Origin: Telmatactis stephensoni
Taxonomy: Eukaryota > Cnidaria > Anthozoa > Actiniaria > Isophelliidae
Assembly: GCA_029948255.1 (NCBI GenBank)
Contig: JALIZF010001748.1
Coordinates: 330,001 to 394,000 of the forward strand
DNA: 64,000 nucleotides
Direction: 5' to 3'
Shown piece by piece: positions 23,201 through 32,500 of this stretch. Made by a program: the position numbers and the translations under genes. The notes below the pieces were generated by a model. It saw only the letters and a program-made list of their open reading frames with translations, did not search any database and was not told the origin of the DNA. The number at the start of each line of letters is the position of its first letter. Position 1 is the first letter of the stretch.

Positions 23201-26200
23201 AGGAGGTGTCTGGGCATGAGGTGTCCATCAAAGATGGATGTCTGTCTTATAGAGATGTTTATCATAGAGAAATGTTTTTCTTATAGTGTCCATTTTAGAG
23301 TGGTGACTCCATGAGGAAATCACCATAAACGTTGTTTTGTTTCTATTCACAGCATTGATACGAGAAAGAGACGAGCTTGTGGCCGCTCTTGAAGTCCGAG
23401 ACAGAATCAAAGGAGAATCTACACCTGTGGAAGATGGTCCGTATTCAAGTGAGGAAGTAATAGCGGAGGTAAGTGTTAAAATACAGCAAAACGCATCCCA
23501 AACTAGTTTGTCAATTATCTGACCTGTGTAACAAATAGGGATATTTCACGAAGGTATCTTCAATACACAGTGTAATGTTATAATATGGATGAACATAACT
23601 TAATTTTGAACAGGACGCAATACCACTGCAAAAGACAGTGTTTCTTAGGCGTTTCTTACCTCTGAAAGCTCTCTGTCGTGAAGAATTGAAGTTCAATACT
23701 TTGAACAATAGTTCTGATTGACGATGGTTCGTACTCTTCTCCATTTTTTCTTTACCGCCAAGATGAGTTTCATTTAGAAAATTTGAAGCTCGTAAAACAG
23801 TAATGCTTCGATGTCTCGCAGTTGCTCGTTTATCACTGCAAGGTATTCCCTGAAGATTATAAGATTATATTCCGTTTTCTTTGCTGTGTTTTCGCGTTCA
23901 TTTTCTTTTGAAAAACTAATTCGGCGTCGAGGCGTCCGAAACCTCGACAAAAAGACGAGAAACCAAAGGCGGGAAAAAGCGGGCGCGAGCGCACATCCGG
24001 GACCTGTGGTAAATAATTATTCCATAGAGTCAAGAGACCATAATACTAAGAGAGCGAAGCTCAGTATAGGGCTTGTAAGTGATGACGTATTTCCGTCGAT
24101 TTTCGAACGATTTTTCACTTCCGGGTCCAAATGAGAAATGAGCGAAGACCAGCTTGAAACCGACTACAGTTCAACAAACTGCAAAAATTATTTTTTAGTA
24201 ACTTCGCCATCGCGCGCGCAAGTCCCTCAACCAATAGAATTTGATTTTTTGACGTGCGCGCGGACGGGACCGTTTGAATTCTATTGTTTAAGAGCCTTGC
24301 GCGCGCGATGGCGAAGTTACTAAAAATAGCCTTAGCCGCCACGAACATGGCACAGACATCAATACTGAGCTTCGCTCTCTTAGTAGAGCGGTTTTCGTAT
24401 GAGTGGGAAACTGACCGTACTAGTTAGGGTCAATGCACGTTACGGTTACTGCAGGAATTTCGAATGTTTTTATAGACATTACGGTACTGACACGGTCACG
24501 GTACGGTACGGTCAGTTTCCCACTCATACGAAAACCGCTCTATTATGGTCTCTTGATAGAGTGGATTTCGTATGACTTTGAAAAACTACGGCACGGCCAC
24601 GGCACGGCAAGGCCACGGAACGGAACCACGCCTGCTGATTTCTTCGCAAATTTGTAAAGAAATCAGCAGGCGAGGTTCCGTACCGTGGCCGTGCCGTGCC
24701 GTGACCGTGCCGTAGTTTTTCAAAGTCATACGAAATCCACTCTATTTTACTCAATCTCGAGTCCAGAGTTTTGCCGGCTTCTGGTCAGCGGACCAAGAGG
24801 AACGCAGCCGCTGGGTTCGAGATTGTATTTTACTCAGAGAAAATGTGAAAAACGCGAAGTGTTTTAGTTTTAAGGAAAAGCAATTGCATCCATATAATAA
24901 GGAGTATTATCGACGTTAAACATTGGTGATGCATCAGCTACAAAGGCTACAGGTGTAGCATAATAGGCGACTTTCAAAAATGGCGGCCTAGTACATGAGA
25001 ACGAGGCTACAAAGGCCTTGTTACCAGAAAATAAGCGTGGCGACACTCCTATTGCTATCAAAGACGATGTGTTCCTCTTCTTTTGAACTACTTATTTTCT
25101 GTGCTTTTTACAGGATATAATTAGACTCATTTCATGCCATAATGATTTTGGAGGCCTTTCTGGCCTTGTTCTCGTGAACAATGAGCCCGCCATTTTTGAA
25201 AGTCGTCTATAGGATAAATATTCATTCTCCAGCTTGCAACTCTTGGGGCGTGTCAGTGTCGAGGTCAAAACCAGGAACCCTGCGCCTGTGCTCGAGCAGC
25301 AGTAGAAGCAAAAAGAGAGTTTAGCAGAATTAGTAAACAGGTACGTGTTAGAGATGGGTGTATTGACATTGTATGATTGTACTGTTCTCTACTCCCACAG
25401 TGTTTAGCTCAACACTGTTGCGCGGCAACCCGTTGCGGGTTTTTCAACGAGCTTGACTGGTCGAAGAAATTCCTGAAATACTACTAGGTGCCAACGGTTT
25501 TCGATTTGCACAGTAACATTCACAATGTACTCCATCCTTGACTATTCATGCTTTCATTTCCCTAGATGGAGATTTCCCGTCATAATGAAGACGAAGCACG
25601 CCTTACTGCAGACGCCTACCGAATGGCATTTGAACAACAACTCACCAAAAACTCCTCACTTATTCACGAACTTATCCACAAATCTGTACCGTGGACGAAA
25701 TCTCTTCTTTCATCAAAGAAAAAAACGCAGTCGAAAAGCCTTGATTCAATAGAGAGCAGCGAGGAAGAATTTCTTAAGTTAATGCGGTCACGTGACGATA
25801 AGCTGGTTCAGCGATTGGTTGATATGGTAAGACAATTGTGCCATTGTTGAAACTTTCCCGGCGAAACTGAAGCGCAGCCACATACAGAAAACTCAGTCCC
25901 CAAAAATTGAGGCTAAGACTTTGTAGTCATGTATATTTTATTGCCTGTATTTTTCTCCCAGTACTGTTCTGTCTTTTTCTCGTAGTTAAAAATTAAGCTC
26001 AAAGATGTGATATGGAAAAATCTAAAGAAAACAATTCCAAAAATATTGCTTGGGATTCCTGTGATAAAGACGCGAACGCGCGAAAAACTCGCGCATGCGC
26101 AATCACTTTACCACGGTGTCAGACCGATATTCAAAATCAATAATATTTTCAAAACAAATTCCATTTTATTGCATTTCAGCTAAGCGACAAAATGGAAGCT

Positions 26201-26353
26201 CTAGCTCACCAAAAAATGGCAACAAAAATGCTGGCCAGCAAAATACGCGAACAAGAACGGGTTATTCAAAGACTGACAACACAAGAAAGTGTCTTCTTGC
26301 CTGCTCCACAGGAGATTCAGGACTTTGAACCAGACCCTCCAGTTAGCGTTTAG
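20251..26353 (+). CDS. CCDC125: CCDC125 orthologue, coiled-coil protein
   Basis: Eight coding exons: 20251-20737, 20972-21042, 22083-22241, 22699-22867, 23353-23468, 25233-25340, 25566-25826, 26180-26353; 514 residues, close to the vertebrate ~510. All phases close. Recognisable blocks: an acidic N-terminus with DLGLGFGFKPGG (about 18-27), long heptad-rich coiled coils in exons 2-5, the cysteine motif LATLGACQCRG... PCACARAA (335 on), then EARLTADAYRMAFEQQL and a C-terminal LSDKMEALAHQKMATKMLA. These four blocks match what I know of the CCDC125 family in the same order. The vertebrate protein is linked to cell-migration control; the role here is inferred. The exon 1 donor is the weak GTTAGA. 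Introns 2 and 5 carry several transposons and intron 4 a minisatellite. Confidence 0.85.
21085..21230 (+). mobile_element. tRNA-derived SINE (intron 2 of CCDC125)
   Basis: An A-box-like TGGCTCGGTTGAGCA (about 21,094) and a B-box-like GGAGTTTGATTCCC (about 21,132) are spaced as in a tRNA promoter, but the cloverleaf is not intact. A generic SINE body follows. Confidence 0.6.
21309..21470. mobile_element. Tigger/pogo-like MITE, 162 bp, TA-flanked
   Basis: The ends TACAGTGGAACC and GGGTTTACTGTA are inverted repeats of the pogo/Tigger type and both carry TA. No transposase remains. It is in intron 2 of CCDC125. Confidence 0.6.
21501..21652. mobile_element. Palindromic MITE, TAGAGTGGTTTTCRTATGAG family
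   Basis: Starts TAGAGTGGTTTTCATATGAG and ends ACTCATACGAAAATGACTCTA; the core carries GTTTTTATAGAAAC and repeated TACGGT/GATACG words. TA target sites are at both ends. Confidence 0.85.
21903..22052. mobile_element. Palindromic MITE, same family, opposite core orientation
   Basis: Starts TAGAGTGGTTTTCACATGAG and ends ACTCATACGAAAACCACTCTA. The core (TTTCTATAAAAACATTAG) is inverted relative to the copy 250 bases upstream, so both copies sit in intron 2 of CCDC125 in opposite orientation. Confidence 0.85.
22895..23290. repeat. ~34-bp minisatellite in intron 4 of CCDC125
   Basis: Unit GAGGTGTCCATCATAGAGGG plus GTGTCTGTCTTATA, about ten copies with point changes and one shortened unit near 23,160-23,230. 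It ends about 60 bases before exon 5. Confidence 0.9.
24030..24556. mobile_element. Inverted-repeat transposon interrupted by a later MITE
   Basis: Left end TCAAGAGACCATAATACTAA; right end TTATGGTCTCTTGA preceded, before the insertion, by CTTCGCTCTCTTAGTA. Inner inverted arms (AGTAACTTCGCCATCGCGCG and its complement near 24,300) add a second palindrome. A related copy lies near 19,556. The right arm is split by the element at 24,384-24,542. Confidence 0.8.
24384..24542. mobile_element. Palindromic MITE nested in the 24,030-24,556 element
   Basis: TAGAGCGGTTTTCGTATGAG to CTCATACGAAAACCGCTCTA. Removing it with one TA restores an uninterrupted right arm matching the left arm, which proves a TA target-site duplication. 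Confidence 0.9.
24557..24744. mobile_element. GC-rich variant palindromic MITE, adjacent insertion
   Basis: TAGAGTGGATTTCGTATGAC to GTCATACGAAATCCACTCTA, with long GGCACGGCCACGG arms meeting at TTCGCAAATTTG. It is a diverged subfamily abutting the preceding element at TTGA/TAGAG. Confidence 0.85.
24962..25210. mobile_element. Palindromic element with ~55-bp arms
   Basis: ATAGGCGACTTTCAAAAATG with GCGGCC... near 24,962 is matched in reverse by CGCCATTTTTGAAAGTCGTC ending at 25,210, with GAGAACGAGG/TTGTTCTCGTG inside the arms. It ends about 22 bases before exon 6 of CCDC125. Confidence 0.75.
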
Positions 26354-26481
26354 CTTTACGAGAAACTTTAATGGGAAGTAGATAGATTAATATTATATTT
26401 TTATCAACTGTACGCTTACGGCACGGTCACATTTTTAAATATTTGAAGTTTTAAGATACCTCTTTTAATTTGATATTACAA

Positions 26482-26544
26482 TACGCTACTTTGTTGCGTT
26501 ACTACGCTACACTGTTGCGTTACTACGCTACACTGTTGCGTTAA
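26482..26544. repeat. 21-bp tandem repeat, three copies
   Basis: TACGCTACANTGTTGCGTTAC is repeated at 26,482, 26,503 and 26,524, downstream of CCDC125. A related GTTGCGG...TTTTTCAACGAG stretch occurs at 25,412-25,446 and 26,590-26,630. Confidence 0.85.
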
Positions 26545-27436
26545 AAGTTGGCGTAGCGTAACATGGCGCACGGCTACGGTTTTTGCGCAACATTGTTGCG
26601 GAAACACGTTGCAGATTTTTCAACGAGCAGGTTTTAATTTTCAAACTCCAAATTGTTACCATCAATTTCTTGAAGCTGCGCCTGCCATGTTACACTACGG
26701 GCCCGTCTAAAAGTTGTCCAGTAAAATGTATATCACCTTTAAGGATTGTCCAAAACACTGTGGTCGACTTGAAGAAGTCAGAATTTACAAGAGATTATAA
26801 TATGAATACAGATTTTAAAATATATTAAGATTTTAAAATAAAGATATGAGGACTGCAAAAGCGCAGTTATGCTCACATGGAGAGAACTGGGTGTGGCTTT
26901 ATTTCTCTGAAAATGCGCAAAATGGGCGTCGAGGGGTAACAAATGACAGGCATAAACTACCCTGGAAGGCGGCAAGTATAATAACCTACTGCTTTACGAA
27001 ACGTAATCTTCAAGGTTGGTCTTCCTGTGGAACATCAATATGTAAGACCATCCATTCAAAAAAAAAAAAAAATGAAGACGGAGAAAAATGTGATTTTATA
27101 ATAATGCTTTTGTTTGACTGAGATTTATAAATTCTTGCTTTTCTCTCCTTTCCTTCTATTCTTCTCATTTCCTACAAATCAGCATGTCTCTTTGGAATTG
27201 CATACATTGATATTTACAGTGATGAGAGCACTTCTCGTACCCAGTTTGCCGACATCCTCCAGACTCACCCGGCCAAGTTAAGTGATAATGCCGTGACTTA
27301 GCTGTTTGTTTACACTACCGTTCCAAAAAACAAATCCAATTATTATAAACAAAACTTTGATATCGGGTAATAGTGATAGTATGATAGTCACCGACAGCTC
27401 ACCAAAAAAAAACCATAACTTGACTAAAAAGTGTGA
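26545..27436. other. Spacer after CCDC125
   Basis: Contains a reading frame (26,846-27,121) with no recognisable domain and no clear splice partners, then AT-rich DNA. I see no supportable gene. Confidence 0.4.
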
Positions 27437-27508
27437 CCAGTAACCAGAAACCGTGGACAACTGTTTCGGCCTTGTTGGGCCTCATCAGCACGGTGAACTG
27501 GATACTGG
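27437..27508 (-). ncRNA. Type I hammerhead self-cleaving ribozyme
   Basis: Read on the minus strand, all hammerhead parts are present in order. Stem I 5' strand is CCAGTATCCAG then CCGTG; next come the core CTGATGA, stem II GGCC-CAACAA-GGCC, the core GAAA, a very short stem III CA-GT-TG, the cleavage triplet GTC, and the stem I 3' strand CACGG-TTT-CTGG-T-TACTGG, which pairs back to the start. Predicted cleavage lies between minus-strand bases 27,456 and 27,455. Every conserved core base is intact. A tiny stem III with a long stem I is characteristic of ribozymes carried by Penelope-like elements and metazoan retrozymes, so this is probably a retroelement relic, though no partner ribozyme was found in the window. 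Confidence 0.88.
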
Positions 27509-28143
27509 TCAAAGTTCCCACTAGAAAAGTGAATATGGTGCTGGACGTCACCCAGCCATGTGGGATGTTGGTTCACACAGCTCGACTATTTGACTTGACT
27601 ATTTAGAGTGATATCATTTAACCAAAATGAAAGAAAGTTGACTATTTGATCAACTACTGAGTAGTAGATAGTCAACAATAGAAAACAGTGGGTTTAGAGT
27701 CTACTAGTAAACTGCTGTATTATGCGTACTATTTTTTCAAGGGTTAAATAACTAATCACTCTACGGTACTTTGATTGAATAAACGGTACTTTGATCAAAT
27801 AAAAATTCAAGAAAATGTCTGTCGGCAAGATTTAATGAAGGTGTATTTTTTGTTTAGAGCCATTGATGTGGTAAATCTTTATAATCCATATTAAGAATAG
27901 GTCGCTTGAGATTGAAAATTAATTCAATTAATGTTGCACATATACATAACCTTTGCGGCTGGTGAAAATTTAGTTACGGTGCTGAAAAACGAAAGGTTTT
28001 GTTATCATTCCTCCAGTTATTTTGATTCCAAAATGGGTTGACGGTTTTTGGTGTTTCTTTGTGAGGTAAAGTTACGAATTATAGACGATAAAAAACTCGA
28101 TCTAGTTACGTTCCCGTAACTAACATCTAGAGCTTACTTCAAC
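27509..28143. other. Spacer downstream of the hammerhead
   Basis: Includes a short palindrome at about 27,638-27,680 (GTTGACTATTTGATCAACTA against TAGTAGATAGTCAAC). It is AT-rich and no gene is seen before the ATG at 28,144. Confidence 0.4.
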
Positions 28144-28905
28144 ATGATGAGTAGCCGTGACGACGAACTGACAACACCGAAAAACATCATTTTTGCAGGC
28201 AGTCCGCCTATCTCAGCTTCTCTCAAAGAATTTCTGGAAAAACGCCAAGAAAGGGGAGAAAGATGGAGCAATGAATGTAAAATAAAAGGTCTTTTACCGC
28301 CATTAAGTGATGCGAAGGCTCACAGCTTAACAGTTTGCGAAACGAAGGAGAAAGATTCGCTTTGGAAAAGTGTGAATGAAGTTTTCTTCCCAGTTTGTGA
28401 AACGCGCAAGAAGATAAACCATCCTACTTGTAAAACTTCTTTCTTGTTGCCAAGTACGCAAGAAATAAAGGACCCTCAGTTTAATAACGTTTTGTCGGCT
28501 AAAAAACCGCAAAGAAAGAACAAAGAATTTGAACAATACTCTGAGATGATTGAGGACCTCAAAACCATCAACATGACAGACGGAATCAAGAAAATTAAAG
28601 AATTGATCAAAATTAAACAAAAAACAGACCGCGTACTTGAAAGAGTCCAAAAAAGAGAGCGAGAACTGGCTTTAAGAAAACAACAACAAGAAATAAATAC
28701 AAAACTTTATATTGATAATAAAAAAGAAATTTTGAAGAAAATACAAGATGAAAAACGACTTGCAAAAAACAGCCAGCACTTCGTTGCAAAGTTTGTTATT
28801 GGTGAGGCTAAAAGAGAAGCAGATTTAGTTGTTCGTAAACAACGTAATGTTCACCTGTGGAATAAGTCTTACGAAGCTGCACTGAAATATCGTCTTTCTC
28901 CTTGA
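28144..28905 (+). CDS. Uncharacterised intronless coiled-coil protein, 253 aa
   Basis: I do not recognise this protein. It is a single open frame of 253 residues with two adjacent ATGs. The first ~120 residues are mixed and contain two CETK/CETR repeats (VCETKEKDSLWKSV, VCETRKKINHP). Residues ~125-240 are very rich in K, E, Q and R with heptad-like spacing, predicting a long alpha helix or coiled coil. The end is WNKSYEAALKYRLSP. There is no signal peptide or membrane segment. It is convergent with the zinc-finger gene 670 bases downstream. Being intronless among multi-exon genes, it could be a retrocopy, but no tail or target duplication was seen. Confidence 0.65.
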   Translation: MMSSRDDELTTPKNIIFAGSPPISASLKEFLEKRQERGERWSNECKIKGLLPPLSDAKAHSLTVCETKEKDSLWKSVNEVFFPVCETRKKINHPTCKTSFLLPSTQEIKDPQFNNVLSAKKPQRKNKEFEQYSEMIEDLKTINMTDGIKKIKELIKIKQKTDRVLERVQKRERELALRKQQQEINTKLYIDNKKEILKKIQDEKRLAKNSQHFVAKFVIGEAKREADLVVRKQRNVHLWNKSYEAALKYRLSP

Positions 28906-29072
28906 AAAACACTCAGAACTGTACAAAGAACATGACACAATAATTTCATCGTGTGACCTCAAATATATTTGGTGAAATCAAATTCGAGAGTCTCTCTCCT
29001 TTTACAAAAGTACATGTAACTAGGTACCCGAGTTGGACCAGAACTCGGACCTGAACACGTCCATCTCGATCT

Positions 29073-29195
29073 TAGTCTCCTACGCAGCCGCAGTTTTGTT
29101 GTCACGCTAGGGCTTAGTCCCCAAAGACAAGCGGCGCTTGTTTTGGGGGGCTAAGCCCTAGCGTGACAACAAAACTGCGGCTGCGTAGGAGACTA
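29073..29195. mobile_element. Near-perfect hairpin MITE, 123 bp
   Basis: TAGTCTCCTACGCAGCCGCA with the following TTTTGTTGTCACGCTAGGGC is repeated in exact reverse complement around a short GC-rich loop (CAAAGACAAGCGGCGCTTG). It lies between the convergent 28,144 gene and the zinc-finger gene. Confidence 0.85.
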
Positions 29196-29572
29196 TCTCG
29201 ATCTCTGCGTGGAAAAGATGTGGATAACGATGGTCAAACATTAATTGTATACAAATGCATAATATTTCTCTAATTACATCTCAGAAAATACGTTTATACA
29301 ATATTTCTGTGTACAAGGTCATATATAAAACTGTATTAGACTATTGTCACTACGAACTCTTTTAAAATACCCTTCTTGGAACATGAAGAGAGAGATAGGA
29401 ACTGAACGCAACGTGTATTAATGAATATATATCACAATAATTGCTTAGTACAGTAGAAAATGTTGTTGATGTGTTTTGTGTTATATCTTTATAAAAGGCT
29501 CTTACGTTGCCATGGTAGCGCGGTGTTTTCAAAATCACCCTGGTAACCGGTTATCATCATGGAAACATGTGG

Positions 29573-32500
29573 TTACCATGGTACTTTGTGGTTACCATGG
29601 TAGGTCTTGATAGACGTAGACTGCGTTTCCTGTTCATTGTCACCATGGATATTTCTCACATGCTTGTTCATGTTTCCGACTTGACTAAAAGTCATTCGAC
29701 ATATCTGGCACTTGAATGGCTTTTCACCGGTATGTATTCTAGTGTGTTTCTTGAGCGTTGATTGGTCGCTGAATCTTTTGTGGCAGACATTGCACTGAAA
29801 TGGCTTTTCTCCAGTGTGACGTCGTAGATGACTCTTGACGGCTGACGAGTGTGAAAATGCTCTGGAGCATACCGGGCATCTGTACGGCTTATCCCCGGTA
29901 TGTACTCGCATATGGGAATCAAGCCCGCCACCCTGCGCAAACGTCTTGTGACAGACGTTACACTTGTAAGGCTTCTCTCCGGTATGGACACGCTTGTGGG
30001 TTTTTAACGTAAACGCACGTGCGTACGTTTTCCCGCAGACGTCACAAACATGTGGCTTAGGTGGAGGTGCGGCACTGGAATCCTTTGCATGCTTGCTAGC
30101 CAATTCAGCGAGAGAATAGCAGGGCTCCTCGCTGTCCTCTAGAGACTCATCATCGGTCGTATCGTCTTTGTCGCCGTCTTCGCTGGCAGTTTGAGGAACG
30201 TACGTCATGACCTCGGATGGGGCAGCAGCTACGGTGTAATTATAAGCAGAATCCGCTTTTAACCACGCTGCTTGGGACGCTAGTTTATGTTGGATATTAA
30301 AATTACGATACCCAGTAGCACCCACGATTGAATTCCTGGCAGTACTCAATGCTTGTTCCATATTAGGGGTAGACCTTGATAGGCTAAAACTTGAAGACAC
30401 GAAAGGCAAATTTGCAGATCTGAACATCGAAGTTGGGTCGGGCATAGGAGGGTGTGTCGCTTCTTTTGGTTGATAAGGAAAGGAGTTTGACGAAGGCTTT
30501 GGCTGAATGAATGAAGGGAACATTGTGGGATCCCTGGGGTAGGGCTCTGTGTTAGGAAACATAGGATAATATTGTAGATAAGGTGGTAAGCCTGTTGGGT
30601 ACATCACTGGAAAGCAGGTCATCCCACGGTAACCATACTGATCATAGGCAAAGGAATTGATGTTGGGTAGCATAGGCGTTAAGGAAGTACTCTGGGTATA
30701 TGGAACTGGTCTATTCTGGTCTGTAGCTGGACGCTCAATGACGTAGGTTTCCAGGGGGGTGCCTGCTTTATACGATTTCTTCTCCTGTTGATACGTCTTC
30801 CCTGGCCATGAATACTGCAACTTGTCGTACACTGTGGTAAAATGGTCGACACCATCCGCTGATGGAAGGGATTGGCTAGGAGTATTTGCAGCCTGCTCTC
30901 TGTCTCCTATAGAATGTAGCTGATTTGGTTTTGTAGAGTCCGTTTGGTTTGAGGCTGGATTGCAGCTCGGATTGACTTGCTTCTGTGGAAACAAAATTGC
31001 TTTGCATTAACAAGTGACTTATTATCACGTGCGATACATTCTCGAAGACATATTTTTTGATGGTCGATATACGTTAAAAAGCAAGTGTCGATAAAAAAGA
31101 AAGTGACAATAGAATAGAGAAAAGGAAAAGCACAAAGGAAAATCACCGAGACAGGACTTCAAGAGAGGAAACACTGAGAGAAAAACACCCAGAGAGGAAA
31201 GGGTTAGAAACAAACAAACAAACAAACACTGAAACTGACAAACAAACAAACAAACAAACAAGCAAACAAGCAAGCAAGCAAGCAAACAAACAAACAAGCA
31301 AACAAACAAACAAACAACAATGAAACAAATAAACAAATTAAACAAACAAACAACCAAGCAAACAACCAAACAAACAAAGAGGGAAGGAAGTATGTAAGGA
31401 AAGAGGAATGAAGAATGAGGAATGAGGAAAAGAGTAAATAGAATGAATGAGGAAAAGAGGTAGAAATATGGAGAAGAATGTCCAATAAAAAAGAAAGAAA
31501 TACACAAAGACGAAAGAGTAGAGAGTAACATTTTACCCGCTGAGTTTCATGATAACCAGTCAAATTCTTGATAACTGTTACAGAGTTTACGGGATTCTCC
31601 ATCACATCTAATGTCTCCTCAGCCACATTGCTTCCACTTTTACTATTCCTTTTCGAAGTTCCTTTGCTGCTTGGAAGGTGTTCTCTATAGTTAGGCGCAT
31701 CGTTCACAATAGAGGCATCATTTGCCTTTTTGGATCTTTTCTGTTGAGGCGCCTCCGTAATAAAATCGAATCTATTATGTCGCATAACCCCAGCATACAC
31801 ATTAGAGGTTGCTAGACCAGTATTATCTCTGATTGCGGTGTTATAATCATAGATATTGCCCGCCTTGGTGTTTGCTTGAAATTCTTGACTTTTTGGTGCA
31901 ATATCGTTGGGCGTGGTCCTATAACGTGGCGATGAGCGGATGTCTTCATTCACTTTCAACCAATTCATATTAGGAGGGTATACATCAGTAAAAGGGCCAT
32001 TGATAAACGGAGGTGATGACGGTGTTGGGTCTTTATCATAAGGGCTATGTTCCCCGTGTGGGTATATGGTGTGGTAGGGACTGTGGTAAGGTGTGGTGAG
32101 CCCATTGGAATACATCAGTGGATATTCAGGCCAAATAGGTGACCTAGAAAAGATATCAATCATTGATTGAAAATTAGAGGTCAGCTAAACCCGATTTACA
32201 CGACAACCCTTTTATAGCACGGCATGGTACCCCTAATTCTGAGCACGCGGGTCCATCATTTTTGTCACGGTACCCGTACTTATCGTCGTGTGAACAAAAA
32301 ACATTTGTTGGTGTGATAGGGGTGTCGTACCTAAAATAATCGGCCCACGTGCCAAGATTCATGGGTGCCGTGCCATAAAAAGGATGTCGAGCTTTAATTT
32401 TCAAGTACAATATAGAAGCAAGACTAGGTAACATATATATTGGAGTTTTAAAACTTTTTTAGACGTCATGGGAACTCAACTGTCGCAAAAAACGACTAGA

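Noticed and set aside
26846..27121. 91-codon plus-strand frame
   Set aside because: No recognisable domain, no phase-compatible neighbours, low-complexity end; not supportable as a gene.
31025..31531. Cys/Leu/Val/Phe-rich membrane-like frames on the minus strand
   Set aside because: CAAA microsatellite in the zinc-finger gene intron 2.
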